Origin: Thermoactinospora rubra
GTDB taxonomy: Bacteria > Actinomycetota > Actinomycetes > Streptosporangiales > Streptosporangiaceae
Assembly: GCF_002093975.1 (NCBI RefSeq)
Contig: NZ_KZ084327.1
Coordinates: 1-64,000 of the forward strand
Length of the DNA stretch: 64,000 bases
Direction: 5' to 3'
Position numbers and translations under genes: made by a program. Below the pieces are notes generated by a model, which saw only the letters and a program-made list of their open reading frames with translations, had not been told where the DNA came from and did not search any database. This document shows positions 16,702 through 25,720 of the stretch, in pieces; within the stretch, counting starts at the first letter, position 1; each line of letters opens with the position of its first letter.

Positions 16702-17295
16702 GTGATCCCCTATGACGCGATCCTGTGCGACTTCGACGGCGTGCTGCGCCACCACGACCTGTCGGTCCAGGCCGACATCGAGCGCCGGTACGGCATGGCC
16801 TCCGGAACCCTGCTGGGAGTCGCCCTGGCGCCCGAGGTCGTGACCCCGGCGATCCTGGGACGGATCACCGAGGAGGAGTGGCGCGCGGCGATCGCCGAGG
16901 CGCTCGGCGGCGACGAGCGCGCCCGGCGGATCGCGGCGGAGTTCGCCGAGGTTCCCTCCTGGATCGACGAGGAGGTCAGGAGCCTGCTGGCCAAGGCGCA
17001 GGAGCACGTCCCGATCGTGCTGGTCACCAACGCCACGACGAAGCTGGAGGAGGACCTCGAACGGCTGGGCCTGGCCTACTTCGCCGACGCCGTGGTCAGC
17101 AGCGCCAGGGTCGGCGTGGCCAAGCCCGACCGCCGGATCTTCGAGATCGCCGCGAAGGAGGCCGGAGCCGCGCCCGAGCGGTGCCTGTTCGTCGACGACT
17201 CGCCGGCCAACGTCGAGGCGGCCAGGGCGCTCGGCATGACCGGCGTCCACTTCACCTCTGTCGCCGACCTGGCCACCGCTCTCAGGCTCGGGTGA
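16702..17295 (+). CDS. HAD-family hydrolase
   Basis: A 197-residue haloacid-dehalogenase-fold phosphatase. Motif I is CDFDGVLR with the nucleophile Asp, motif II VLVTNAT, motif III the Lys in VAKPDRRIFE, and motif IV VDDSPANVEAA. The small helical cap marks it as the class of epoxide-hydrolase-N-like or HAD-IA-v3 phosphatases. Substrate is unknown. The GTG follows a GGGGGG tract. The last 14 bases overlap the SRPBCC gene on the other strand. Confidence 0.88.
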   Translation: MIPYDAILCDFDGVLRHHDLSVQADIERRYGMASGTLLGVALAPEVVTPAILGRITEEEWRAAIAEALGGDERARRIAAEFAEVPSWIDEEVRSLLAKAQEHVPIVLVTNATTKLEEDLERLGLAYFADAVVSSARVGVAKPDRRIFEIAAKEAGAAPERCLFVDDSPANVEAARALGMTGVHFTSVADLATALRLG

Positions 17296-17704
17296 GCGCC
17301 CGCTCCAGCGAGCGGAACACGTGCGAGCGCCAGCCGCGGCCCATGTTCCTGAAGGCGAAGGCGTGCACCGGATCGTCCAGGTCGAAGCCATCGTGGACCA
17401 GGAACAGCCGGGTGCCCCGGCCCTCGGGCACGAGCGTCCACGTCACGACCGTGTCGAGCGCGTCGTCGCCCCACCGGATGCTCAGCCGCCGCTCCTGCTC
17501 GATCTCCAGCACCTCGCAGTGGATGACGCCGTCGAAGCCCACCGCCGGGATGGGCTCGGCGGTGAAGGTGAAGCGGTGCCCGGCGACCGGCTTGAAGTCG
17601 TTGGGCATCAGCCAGCGGGCCAGCAGATCCGGATCGGTGAGCGCCCGCCACACCTTGGCCGGCGGGTGCGGCAGGAACTCGTCGACCTCGATCGCGTGAC
17701 TCAT
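17282..17704 (-). CDS. SRPBCC (AHSA1-like) protein in an ArsR operon
   Basis: A 140-residue AHSA1 fold: VDEFLPHPPAKVWRALTDPDLLARWLMPNDFKPV, then TVVTWTLVPEGRGTRLFLVHDGF and a C-terminal helix. It is the last gene of a tightly packed operon; its ATG overlaps the ArsR stop by four bases (ATGA). ArsR-AHSA1 pairs are widespread and the AHSA1 member is thought to bind or act on the small molecule sensed by the regulator. That link is inference here. Confidence 0.87.
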   Translation of the reverse strand: MSHAIEVDEFLPHPPAKVWRALTDPDLLARWLMPNDFKPVAGHRFTFTAEPIPAVGFDGVIHCEVLEIEQERRLSIRWGDDALDTVVTWTLVPEGRGTRLFLVHDGFDLDDPVHAFAFRNMGRGWRSHVFRSLERALTRA

Positions 17705-18006
17705 GACTCGTCCTCCTCCAGGACGGCCCGCAGCCCGGCGAGCTTGTCACGCCAGAACCGCTCGTACGGCCCCAGCCACTGCGACAGCTCGCGGAACGGC
17801 TCGGCCTCCAGCCGATAGAGCCGCCGCCTGCCGTACCGCCGCTCGCTGACCAGGCCGGCGTCCCTGAGCACCTTGAGGTGCTCGGAGACGCTGGGCCTGC
17901 TCATCGAGAAGTTGGCGGCCAGCTCGCCGGCCGACCGCGGCCGCTCCAGCAGCAGCTGGACGAGCTCGCGGCGGACCGGGCTGGCCAGCGCGCCGAAGAC
18001 GTCCAT
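17701..18006 (-). CDS. ArsR-family transcriptional regulator
   Basis: A 101-residue winged-helix repressor: FGALASPVRRELVQLLLERPRSAGELAANFSMSRPSVSEHLKVLRDAGLVSERRYGRRRLYRL, followed by a dimerisation helix with PYERFWRDKL. It has none of the Cys pairs of metal sensors, so it belongs to the non-metal group usually encoded with AHSA1 proteins. Its ATG shares a base with the VOC stop (TGATG). The doubled palindrome upstream of the operon is its probable operator. Confidence 0.92.
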   Translation of the reverse strand: MDVFGALASPVRRELVQLLLERPRSAGELAANFSMSRPSVSEHLKVLRDAGLVSERRYGRRRLYRLEAEPFRELSQWLGPYERFWRDKLAGLRAVLEEDES

Positions 18007-18365
18007 CACCACTTCTCGGTCAGGACGATCTCGTTGCCGTCGGGGTCGGCGAAGGTGGCCTGCCGTCCCCAGGGCAGCCGGTCGGGGCCGTCGACGGCCA
18101 CGCCCGCCTCGCGCAGCGTCGCGCAGTCGGCGTCGAGGTCGGAGCTCTCCAGCATCAGCCCCCGCATGCCGCCGGGGGTCGCGCCGGGGAGGGCGGCCAG
18201 GACGATGCTGGTCGCCGCGCCCTCGGGCGCCACCTGGAGCCACCGCATCGGGCCGTCGCTGTTGTCGGCCAGCACCTGGAAGCCGAGGGTGCCGGCGTAG
18301 AAGGCCTTGGCGGCGTCCTGGTCGGAGACGGGCACGGTCAGCACTTTCACCTGAGTGATGGTCAT
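18006..18365 (-). CDS. VOC-superfamily (glyoxalase/bleomycin-resistance-like) protein
   Basis: A 119-residue vicinal-oxygen-chelate protein made of two beta-alpha-beta-beta-beta units: VKVLTVPVSDQDAAKAFYAGTLGFQVLAD and GLMLESSDLDADCATLREAGVAV to FADPDGNEIVLTEKW. The second unit ends with the conserved metal-ligand-type Glu. Reaction or ligand is unknown. It is the first gene of the VOC-ArsR-SRPBCC operon. Its ATG lies where transcription is expected to begin, so the message is probably leaderless. Confidence 0.88.
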   Translation of the reverse strand: MTITQVKVLTVPVSDQDAAKAFYAGTLGFQVLADNSDGPMRWLQVAPEGAATSIVLAALPGATPGGMRGLMLESSDLDADCATLREAGVAVDGPDRLPWGRQATFADPDGNEIVLTEKW

Positions 18366-18372
18366 AGAGCCG

Positions 18373-18402
18373 ACAATATGTAGGAGAATTCCTACCTGTC
18401 AA
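18373..18402 (-). promoter_or_regulatory. promoter of the VOC-ArsR-SRPBCC operon
   Basis: On the minus strand TTGACA (18402-18397) is a perfect -35, followed by an 18-base spacer and TATTGT (18378-18373). The expected start, about seven bases on, coincides with the ATG at 18365. Confidence 0.75.
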
Positions 18403-18420
18403 CCGTAGGAGATTTCCTAC
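18380..18420. promoter_or_regulatory. two ArsR-type operators, GTAGGA-N4-TCCTAC
   Basis: Two 16-base inverted repeats of form GTAGGAGAWTTCCTAC lie at 18380-18395 and 18405-18420, spaced 25 bases start to start. The first fills the gap between the -35 and -10 of the operon promoter; the second lies just upstream of the -35. Both have perfect six-base arms. The second overlaps the last codon of the tenA remnant. Confidence 0.85.
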
Positions 18421-18711
18421 GCTTCCATGGCCATGTCGAAGAACCGGCGCTCCAGCGCGACGGCCCGGCGGAAGACCGCCAGCACGTCGTCACGGTGCGC
18501 CGGTCCGACCCGGTCCAGCTCGCCGCGCAGGAGCCGGCGCAGGCCACGGCGGCCCCCGGCAGGGCGGTGAAGGAGTCGACGGACTGGAAGTCCTGCATCA
18601 GGTAGCGCCGCATGCCGGCCTCGCCCTTGAGGATGGCCGGCGAACGGGTGCCCGGCCACCGCCTCCCAGTCCTGCGCGCACTGCTCGCGCAGCCAGCCGG
18701 TGAATCTCATG
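18417..18711 (-). pseudogene. tenA/thiaminase II-like pseudogene
   Basis: Three pieces of a TenA-type protein survive. MRFTGWLREQCAQDWEAVAGHPF is in one frame. GEAGMRRYLMQDFQSVDSFTALPGAAVA is in a second frame. The C-terminal piece (DDVLAVFRRAVALERRFFDMA) is back in the first. A TenA protein has about 220 residues; only about 95 codons remain, with a frameshift after HPFAG and the central hundred residues gone. TenA enzymes salvage thiamine pyrimidines. Nothing functional is expected from this copy. Confidence 0.72.
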
Positions 18712-18751
18712 CCGCCATTTCGGCCGCGGCTGTGCTGCGGTGCTGTTGTGT

Positions 18752-18787
18752 CCTTCCGGTACGGCCCGCGCCCGCCGTACCGAAAGG
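18752..18787. repeat. long palindrome CCTTCCGGTACGGC-N8-GCCGTACCGAAAGG
   Basis: Fourteen-base arms (18752-18765 and 18774-18787) pair with one mismatch across an eight-base loop. It lies between the TIGR03118 gene end and the tenA remnant. It could terminate the TIGR03118 transcript, but the same GGTACGGC/GCCGTACC core recurs at 34825-34859 and 29645-29662. Confidence 0.75.
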
Positions 18788-18820
18788 GGCCGGTCGGGCC
18801 GTCCCAGGGAGACGGGCGGG

Positions 18821-19945
18821 TCAGTAGCCCCCGGGCGGTTCCTGGGACTGCCGCTGGTTGCCGGACTGGGACTGGGACGGCGAGGAGGAGGGAGTCGGCT
18901 GGACGGCGGGGCCGGAGCCGGCGGGACGGATCATGCCGACCAGGCCGTGCTTGGCGCCGTCGATGCCGGCGGCGAACCACAGGGCGTTCGTGCCGCCCGT
19001 CTCGGCGGTGCCGGGCTCCAGGTCCCACAGGCCGGGCAGGACGATCTTCTGGCCGTTCGCCTGGCGCAGCGGGCCCAGGTGCCGGCCGCGCTTGAACACG
19101 TGGACGGTGCCGTCGCCGAAGTTGCCGATCAGCAGCGCGCCGGAGTAGGCGCCGAAGTCACGAGGCGCGAGCGTCACGGCCCACGGCGCGTTGAGCGGGC
19201 CGCGCCCGATGCGGCCGGTGAGGCGGCCCTCCTCGGTGAAGCGGCTGACGAACCCCTTGCCCCGGCCGGGCACGGCCTTGCCGGTGTTCGGGTCGCGCAG
19301 GGCGTAGGAGACCCAGACCGCGTCGTTGATCACCGAGACGTTGAAGGGGTGGTAGTTGTCCGGGAGGAACGGGTCGCGGAACTGCCAGCGGGCCAGCCGT
19401 ACCCGGCGGAAGTCGTCGTCGAAGGCGTGGATGCGGCCGCCTGCGAAGTCGGCGGCCAGCAGGAACCTGCCCTCGTCGGTCTCCAGCATGGCCAGGCCCT
19501 TGTAGTCGGCGCCGCGGGTGAAGGCCCCGATGACGGCGTTGGCGGGGTCGGCCTCGGCGTTCCACCCGGTGATGGCGCCGCTGGGGCTCGCGAAGATGAA
19601 CGTGGCGGGCTTGCCCTTGACGGTGAAGCCCTCGCCGGAGGTGTTGGCGACCTGGCCGGTGGGCGCGCCGCCGGGGACGGCCACCTCGGTGGCCTCCTTC
19701 CTGCCCTGGCCCGAGTAGACCGTCGCGGTGCCGGTGCCCGTGTTGGCCACCCACAGGGTCTTGCCCATGGCCAGCCCCCAGGGGTTGACGACCTTGGGAT
19801 CGTGGACCGCGGCTTTGCCCTTGACGTCCGAGACCAGATTGACCACCTCGAACCTGGCCCGCGTCGTGGTCGCCTCGGCGGGGGGTGCGAGGAGAGCCCC
19901 GAGGGCGATCGTCGCAGCGCAGAGCGTCATGATGCGGTGCTGCAT
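18821..19945 (-). CDS. secreted TIGR03118-family beta-propeller-like protein
   Basis: A 374-residue exported protein: signal peptide 1-25 (IMTLCAATIALGALLAPPAEA), then repeated blades such as NLVSDVKGKAAVHDPKVVNPWGLAMG, LWVANTGTGTATVY and LNAPWAVTLAPRDFGAYSGALLIGNFGDGTVHVF, then a Ser/Gln/Pro-rich tail. The sequence fits the TIGR03118 family, of unknown function and probably a propeller. AAGGAGG precedes the chosen ATG; longer in-frame starts would bury the signal peptide. It may bind a surface ligand, but nothing shows which. Confidence 0.87.
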   Translation of the reverse strand: MQHRIMTLCAATIALGALLAPPAEATTTRARFEVVNLVSDVKGKAAVHDPKVVNPWGLAMGKTLWVANTGTGTATVYSGQGRKEATEVAVPGGAPTGQVANTSGEGFTVKGKPATFIFASPSGAITGWNAEADPANAVIGAFTRGADYKGLAMLETDEGRFLLAADFAGGRIHAFDDDFRRVRLARWQFRDPFLPDNYHPFNVSVINDAVWVSYALRDPNTGKAVPGRGKGFVSRFTEEGRLTGRIGRGPLNAPWAVTLAPRDFGAYSGALLIGNFGDGTVHVFKRGRHLGPLRQANGQKIVLPGLWDLEPGTAETGGTNALWFAAGIDGAKHGLVGMIRPAGSGPAVQPTPSSSPSQSQSGNQRQSQEPPGGY

Positions 19946-20020
19946 CCGTGCCTCCTTGGTATGCGCTTGTGACGCGAGATACGCGAGAGGCGTATGGGCG
20001 GTTCGGTATCGTCGGAAATC

Positions 20021-20314
20021 GTGAGCGAACCCATCCAGTACCAGAGCAATCGGGACGAGGCCGCGGCCAAGCGGTCGCAAGCCGCGAAGTTCGACGAATG
20101 GGCCGAGAAGGCCGCCGGGCTGGTCGAGGGGATCTCACGCCAGCTGGACGGGCAGGACGTGTGGAGCGGGCCCGCCGCGGACGCCTGGGAGGCGGAGCTC
20201 AACGGCCCGAGCGGCATCACCCGCGAAATCCGGAAATATCCGGAGGCGTACCGGACGACGGCCCGCAACATGCGGGAGACCGCCAGGAAGCTGATGGAAA
20301 CGCCCGGCGCCTAG
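20021..20314 (+). CDS. WXG100-like helical protein
   Basis: A 97-residue helix-turn-helix protein. A first helix ([31 protein letters not shown]) leads to a turn with the W-x-G motif ([14 protein letters not shown]) and a second helix ([29 protein letters not shown]). This is the layout of ESX/type VII substrates. There is no tandem partner, no YxxxD/E signal that I can see at the end, and no EccC-type ATPase nearby. The GTG at 20021 is chosen over a longer ATG start; neither has a strong ribosome site. Confidence 0.65.
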   Translation: MSEPIQYQSNRDEAAAKRSQAAKFDEWAEKAAGLVEGISRQLDGQDVWSGPAADAWEAELNGPSGITREIRKYPEAYRTTARNMRETARKLMETPGA

Positions 20315-20351
20315 ACGGATACCTTCCGCCAGTCCAGGGCATTCCGCTCCC

Positions 20352-21113
20352 ATGACCGCATCTCCTGTGAACGCGTCTTCCGCGAACACGCCCCCCAGGA
20401 CCGCGCTCGGCATCGACATCGGCGGCTCGGGCGTCAAGGGCGCGCCCGTCGACGTGACCACCGGTTCGCTCACCCAGGACCGGCTGCGCATCCCCACCCC
20501 GCAGCCGGCCACCCCCGACGCCGTCGCCGCGGTCGTCAGGGAGATCGTCAAGCACTTCGCGTGGACCGGGCCGGTGGGCGTCACGTTCCCCGGCGTCGTG
20601 GTCGACGGCGTCGTCCGCACCGCCGCGAACGTGGACCGCTCCTGGGTGGGGGTGGACGCCCGCGCGCTCTTCGACGGCGCGGCGGTGCTGAACGACGCGG
20701 ACGCCGCCGGGATCGCGGAGATGACCTTCGGCCAGGGGCGCGGCCGTACCGGGACGGTGCTGGTGCTCACCTTCGGCACCGGCATCGGCAGCGCGCTGTT
20801 CGCCGGCGGCGTGCTGGTGCCCAACACCGAGCTCGGGCACCTGGAGCTGCACGGCAGGGACGCCGAGCACCGAGCCTCCGACCGGGCCAGGGAGGAGCAC
20901 GACCTGAGCTGGGAGAAGTGGGCCGAGCGGGTGGAGGAGTACCTGCGCCACGTGGAGATGCTCTTCTCCCCCTCGCTCATCGTCATCGGCGGCGGCGTGT
21001 CGAAGAAGGCCGACAAGTTCCTGCCCCACATCGGCATCGACACCCCGGTCGTGCCCGCGGCCCTGCAGAACCAGGCGGGCATCGTCGGCGCCGCCATGGC
21101 CGCGTCTCGGTGA
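20352..21113 (+). CDS. ppgK: polyphosphate glucokinase
   Basis: A 253-residue ROK-family kinase that phosphorylates glucose with polyphosphate or ATP, the main glucokinase of many actinobacteria. The phosphate motif is [11 protein letters not shown]. PpgK-specific sequence includes [37 protein letters not shown] (catalytic Asp), [21 protein letters not shown] and [21 protein letters not shown]. It opens 37 bases after the WXG100-like gene and is followed by a strong hairpin. Confidence 0.95.
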   Translation: MTASPVNASSANTPPRTALGIDIGGSGVKGAPVDVTTGSLTQDRLRIPTPQPATPDAVAAVVREIVKHFAWTGPVGVTFPGVVVDGVVRTAANVDRSWVGVDARALFDGAAVLNDADAAGIAEMTFGQGRGRTGTVLVLTFGTGIGSALFAGGVLVPNTELGHLELHGRDAEHRASDRAREEHDLSWEKWAERVEEYLRHVEMLFSPSLIVIGGGVSKKADKFLPHIGIDTPVVPAALQNQAGIVGAAMAASR

Positions 21114-21161
21114 CGCCCGCGGGGATATTGGGATGCGGGCCGTCCCCGCGTGGGGCACGAT

Positions 21162-21199
21162 GGGCGGTTGGCTCCCCTCACGGGGAGGGGGAACCGCCC
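21162..21199 (+). terminator. long hairpin between ppgK and hrpA
   Basis: GGGCGGTT (21162-21169) pairs with AACCGCCC (21192-21199), and inside it CTCCCC (21172-21177) pairs with GGGGAG (21182-21187). The structure ends 20 bases before the helicase ATG. It could end the ppgK message or regulate the helicase. Confidence 0.6.
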
Positions 21200-21218
21200 G
21201 CATATCCTTGAAAGCAAC

Positions 21219-24200
21219 ATGGGAACATCCGACCTTCACTCCCGCCTGTCCGATCGCCTGTCTGAGCTGATGCCGCGCGACCAGCGGCGGATCCGGCGCA
21301 GGCTCGACGGCGTGCGCAGGGTGCGCAGCCGGGAGGCGCGGGAGAAGATCACCGCGGAGATCCTGGCCGACGTGGAGCGGGCCGAGCAGCGGGTGGCCCG
21401 GCGCCGCGAGGCCGTACCGGCCGTGACGTATCCGGAGAACCTGCCGGTCTCCCAGCGCAAGGACGACATCCTCGAGGCCATCCGCGACAACCAGGTCGTG
21501 ATCATCGCGGGCGAGACCGGGTCCGGCAAGACCACCCAGATCCCGAAGATCTGCCTGGAGCTCGGCAGGGGCGTGCGCGGGGTGATCGGCCACACCCAGC
21601 CGCGCAGGATCGCCGCCCGCACGGTGGCCGAGCGCGTCGCCGAGGAACTCGGCACGCCGCTCGGCGAGGTCGTCGGCTACAAGGTCCGCTTCACCGACAA
21701 GGCGAGCGACCGGACCCTGGTCAAGCTCATGACCGACGGCATCCTGCTGGCCGAGCTGCAGCACGACCGGCTGCTGGAGCAGTACGACACGATCATCGTG
21801 GACGAGGCGCACGAGCGCAGCCTCAACATCGACTTCATCCTCGGCTACCTCAAACAGCTCCTCCCCAGGCGCCCCGACCTCAAGGTCATCATCACCAGCG
21901 CCACCATCGACCCCGAGCGCTTCTCCAAGCACTTCGACGGCGCGCCGATCATCGAGGTGTCCGGCCGGACCTACCCGGTGGAGGTCCGCTACCGGCCGCT
22001 GGGCGAGGACGACGACCAGACCCAGGGCATCCTGGAGGCCTGCCGGGAGCTCATCGCCGAGGGCCCCGGCGACATCCTCGTCTTCCTCAGCGGCGAGCGC
22101 GAGATCCGCGACACCGCCGACGCGCTGGTCAAGGCGGACTTCCGCAACACCGAGGTGCTGCCGCTCTACGCCCGCCTGTCGGCCGCCGAGCAGCACCGCG
22201 TCTTCCAGCCGCACACCGGCCGCCGCATCGTGCTGGCCACCAACGTCGCCGAGACGTCGCTGACCGTCCCCGGCATCAAGTACGTCGTCGACCCCGGCTT
22301 CGCCCGCATCTCCCGCTACAGCAACCGCACCAAGGTCCAGCGCCTGCCGATCGAGCCCATCTCGCAGGCCAGCGCCAACCAGCGCAAGGGCCGCTGCGGA
22401 CGCACCTCAGACGGCGTCTGCATCCGCCTGTACGAGGAGGAGGACTTCCTCAAGCGGCCGGAGTTCACCGACCCGGAGATCCTGCGCACCAACCTGGCCA
22501 GCGTCATCCTTCAGATGACCGCCATCGGCCTGGGCGACATCGAGGCGTTCCCGTTCGTCGAGCCGCCGGACCGCCGCCAGATCAAGGACGGCGTCAACCT
22601 GCTCCACGAGCTGGGAGCCTTCGACGCCGACGGGAACATCACCCCGATCGGCCGCCGACTGGCCCAGCTGCCGGTCGACCCCCGCCTGGCGCGCATGGTG
22701 CTGGAGGCCGAGAAGAACGGCTGCCTGCGCGAGGTCATGGTCATCGCGGCGGCGCTGTCGATCCAGGACCCGCGCGAGCGCCCGGCCGACAAGCAGCAGC
22801 AGGCCGACGAGAAGCACCGCAGGTTCGCCGACCCGGAGTCGGACTTCCTGACCTACCTCAACCTGTGGAACTACCTGCGCGACAAGCAGAAGGAGCTGTC
22901 CTCCAGCGCCTTCCGCCGCATGTGCAAGGCCGAGTTCCTCAACTACCTGCGCGTGCGCGAGTGGCAGGACATCTACAGCCAGCTGCGCCAGACTCTCGGC
23001 GCCGACCTCGACAGCACCCCGGCCGAGCCGTACCGGATCCACGTGTCCCTGCTGGCGGGACTGCTGTCGCACATCGGCGTCAAGGACGTCGTGGACAGGC
23101 AGCAGGGACCACGCCGGCCGCTGACCGAATACATCGGCGCGCGAAACGCCCGCTTCGCCATCTGGCCCGGCTCCGCGCTGGCCAAGAAGCAGCCCGCCTG
23201 GGTGATGGCGGCCGAGCTGGTGGAGACCTCGCGGCTGTGGGCGCGGATCAACGCCAGGATCGAGCCCGCCTGGGTCGAGCCGCTGGCCCAGCACCTGGTC
23301 AAACGGACCTACTCCGAGCCGCACTGGGACAGGGAGCAGGGCGCGGTCATCGCGCTGGAGAAGGTCACCCTGTACGGCGTGCCGCTCGTGACCGGCCGCA
23401 AGGTCAACTACGGCCGCATCGACCCCGAGACCTCCCGCGAGCTGTTCATCCGCCACGCCCTCGTGCAGGGGGAGTGGGACACCCACCACGGGTTCCTCCG
23501 CGAGAACCGACGCCTGCTGGAGGAGGTCGAGGAGCTGGAGAACAGGGCGCGCCGCCGTGACATCCTCGTCGACGACGAGACCCTGTTCGACTTCTACGAC
23601 CAGCGCGTCCCCGCCGAGGTGGTCTCCGCCCGCCACTTCGACGCCTGGTGGAAGAAGGTCCCCGACAAGTCGCTGCTGACCTTCACGCCCGAGATGCTGG
23701 TCAACCAGGGCGCCGACGTCAGCAAGCGGGACTACCCCGACACCTGGCGGCACCTCGGCCAGCGGATGCGGCTCACCTACCAGTTCGAGCCCGGCGCCGA
23801 CGCCGACGGCGTGACCGTCCACGTCCCGCTGCAGATGCTCAACCAGGTCAGCTCCGAGGGCTTCGACTGGCAGATCCCCGGCCTGCGCGAGGAGTTGGTC
23901 ACCGAGCTGATCCGGTCGCTGCCCAAGAACCTGCGCCGCAACTTCGTGCCGGCGCCCAACTACGCCCGGCAGGTGCTGGCAGGCGTGCGGCCGGGGGAGG
24001 AGCCGCTGCTGGACGCGCTGGAGCGGGAGCTGCTGCGGCTCACCGGCGTGCGGGTGCCGCGCGAGGCCTGGCAGCTCGACCGGATCCCCGACCACCTGCG
24101 CGTCACCTACCGCGTCGTCGACGAACGCAAGAAGAAGATCGCCGAGGACAAGGACCTGGAGGCGCTGAAGAAGCGGCTGGCGCCCAGGCTGCGGCAGCGC

Positions 24201-25070
24201 CTGTCGGCCGCCGCCGACGACCTGGAGCGCTCCGGGCTGCGCACGTGGAGCTTCGGGACCCTGCCCAAGGTGTTCGAGCAGGGCCGCATGAAGGGCTACC
24301 CGGCGCTGGCCGACGACGGCGACTCGGTCTCCGTCAAGATCTTCGAGACGGAGGCGGAGCAGCGGCGGTCGATGTGGACGGGCACGCGGCGGCTGCTCCT
24401 GCTCAACGTGACCAACCCGTCCAAGACGCTCCTCGGCACCCTGTCCAACCAGGCCAAGCTCGCGCTGTCCCGCTCGCCGCACGGCGGCGCGGTCGCGCTG
24501 TTCGACGACGTCGTCAACGCCGCCGTCGACCAGCTCATGGCCGACATGAGCGGCCCGGCCTGGGACACGGCCGGCTTCGACCGGCTCCTCCAGCACGTGC
24601 GGGCCGAGCTCTACGACACCGCGGCAGGCATCCTGGCCAAGGTCGAGCAGATCCTCGCCACCTGGCACGCGATCGGCACGCGGCTGGAGTCGATGCGGCC
24701 CGGCGACTCCACCCAGGACATCCGCCACCAGCTGGACGGCCTGGTGTATCCGGGCTTCGTCGCGGCGACGGGCGCGGCGCGGCTGCCGGACGTCGCACGG
24801 TACCTGCGCGCGATCGACCGGCGCCTCACCAAGCTGCCGGAGGAGCCGTGGCGCGACGTGGAGTGGATGGACCGGGTGCACAAGGTCGAGGACGACTACC
24901 ACGACCTGCTGGAGAAGCTGCCCCCGCAGCGGCGGGGCGACCCGGACGTGGTGGAGATCCGCTGGATGATCGAGGAACTGCGCGTGAGCTTCTTCGCGCA
25001 GACGCTGGGCACGCCGATGCCGATCTCCGAGAAGCGGATCGCGAAGGCGATGGAGAAGATCACGTCTTGA
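21219..25070 (+). CDS. hrpA: ATP-dependent RNA helicase HrpA (DEAH box)
   Basis: A 1283-residue DEAH/RHA helicase, the full length for bacterial HrpA. Motif I is [10 protein letters not shown] (about 98-107), motif II DEAH (195-198), motif III SATID, motif [14 protein letters not shown] and motif [11 protein letters not shown]. The HA2 and OB regions follow (about 500-750), then the long C-terminal DUF3418 domain (about 690-1283). In E. coli the orthologue resolves stalled or collided ribosomes; the same job is likely here. The ribosome site is weak. The end overlaps the Uma2 gene by 11 bases. Confidence 0.96.
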   Translation: MGTSDLHSRLSDRLSELMPRDQRRIRRRLDGVRRVRSREAREKITAEILADVERAEQRVARRREAVPAVTYPENLPVSQRKDDILEAIRDNQVVIIAGETGSGKTTQIPKICLELGRGVRGVIGHTQPRRIAARTVAERVAEELGTPLGEVVGYKVRFTDKASDRTLVKLMTDGILLAELQHDRLLEQYDTIIVDEAHERSLNIDFILGYLKQLLPRRPDLKVIITSATIDPERFSKHFDGAPIIEVSGRTYPVEVRYRPLGEDDDQTQGILEACRELIAEGPGDILVFLSGEREIRDTADALVKADFRNTEVLPLYARLSAAEQHRVFQPHTGRRIVLATNVAETSLTVPGIKYVVDPGFARISRYSNRTKVQRLPIEPISQASANQRKGRCGRTSDGVCIRLYEEEDFLKRPEFTDPEILRTNLASVILQMTAIGLGDIEAFPFVEPPDRRQIKDGVNLLHELGAFDADGNITPIGRRLAQLPVDPRLARMVLEAEKNGCLREVMVIAAALSIQDPRERPADKQQQADEKHRRFADPESDFLTYLNLWNYLRDKQKELSSSAFRRMCKAEFLNYLRVREWQDIYSQLRQTLGADLDSTPAEPYRIHVSLLAGLLSHIGVKDVVDRQQGPRRPLTEYIGARNARFAIWPGSALAKKQPAWVMAAELVETSRLWARINARIEPAWVEPLAQHLVKRTYSEPHWDREQGAVIALEKVTLYGVPLVTGRKVNYGRIDPETSRELFIRHALVQGEWDTHHGFLRENRRLLEEVEELENRARRRDILVDDETLFDFYDQRVPAEVVSARHFDAWWKKVPDKSLLTFTPEMLVNQGADVSKRDYPDTWRHLGQRMRLTYQFEPGADADGVTVHVPLQMLNQVSSEGFDWQIPGLREELVTELIRSLPKNLRRNFVPAPNYARQVLAGVRPGEEPLLDALERELLRLTGVRVPREAWQLDRIPDHLRVTYRVVDERKKKIAEDKDLEALKKRLAPRLRQRLSAAADDLERSGLRTWSFGTLPKVFEQGRMKGYPALADDGDSVSVKIFETEAEQRRSMWTGTRRLLLLNVTNPSKTLLGTLSNQAKLALSRSPHGGAVALFDDVVNAAVDQLMADMSGPAWDTAGFDRLLQHVRAELYDTAAGILAKVEQILATWHAIGTRLESMRPGDSTQDIRHQLDGLVYPGFVAATGAARLPDVARYLRAIDRRLTKLPEEPWRDVEWMDRVHKVEDDYHDLLEKLPPQRRGDPDVVEIRWMIEELRVSFFAQTLGTPMPISEKRIAKAMEKITS

Positions 25071-25641
25071 AGACGGACGTGTCGAGCTCGAAGTCGACGG
25101 GCTTGGGAAGGCGGAGCGGCATGCCCATCTCGACCTTGGTGACCGTCTTGTAGGCGCCGTCGATGAGATCGCTGTAGACCGTGACGCTGGGCGGTGCATC
25201 GAGCGGGTCGATCAGCAGATAGATCGGGACTCCTCCGTCGGCGTACATGCCGGGCTTCTCGTTCCGGTCGTAGTCCTTGCTGCCAGGTGAGACAACTTCC
25301 GCTACGAGGATCAGACCGGAGGAGATGAATTCTCTCTCGCCCCAAAGCGGGCAGTCACGCGGCGCGAGAACATAGTCCGGCTCGACAGGGTCCCGCGTCC
25401 CCTCGATGCAGACGCCGACGTTTCCCGGGTAGCCGCGCCATCCGTGCTGGCGGCGAAGCGGTAGCAGCTCATCGTGCAGATTGTTGGCCGCGTCGCCGTG
25501 CGGGGGAGGACCGAGCGGACTCACGATCAAGTTTCCTTTGATGACTTCGGCCCGGAAGCCGGGCATTTCGGGGAGGACGTCGAACAGCTCTCTGGCCGTG
25601 TGCGCGGTGACAGGGGACTTACGTCGCAAAGCCTTAACCAT
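25060..25641 (-). CDS. Uma2-family (PD-(D/E)XK nuclease-like) protein
   Basis: A 193-residue Uma2 protein: FRAEVIKGNLIVSPLGPPPHGDAANNLHDELL, then VEPDYVLAPRD, LVAEVVSPGSKDYDRNEKPGMYADGGVPIYLLID. The Asp of EPDY and the Glu of AEVVSP are the restriction-endonuclease-like active-site residues. The family is hugely expanded in cyanobacteria and actinobacteria without a known target. Codon use here is less GC-rich than its neighbours, a hint of recent arrival. AAGGGA lies nine bases before the ATG. Confidence 0.88.
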   Translation of the reverse strand: MVKALRRKSPVTAHTARELFDVLPEMPGFRAEVIKGNLIVSPLGPPPHGDAANNLHDELLPLRRQHGWRGYPGNVGVCIEGTRDPVEPDYVLAPRDCPLWGEREFISSGLILVAEVVSPGSKDYDRNEKPGMYADGGVPIYLLIDPLDAPPSVTVYSDLIDGAYKTVTKVEMGMPLRLPKPVDFELDTSVFKT

Positions 25642-25720
25642 CGGGACATATCCCTTCGTGACCGTTCGAGCACCCTCAGTATTCCACAAGGCACCGGGAG
25701 TCGTCGCCTACACTGGGCAG

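Noticed and set aside
22407-25199. A 930-codon open frame on the minus strand opposite hrpA
   Set aside because: It mirrors the helicase reading frame. Its translation is low-complexity Leu/Val/Gly/Gln-Arg with no domain, as usual for antisense frames in very GC-rich genes.
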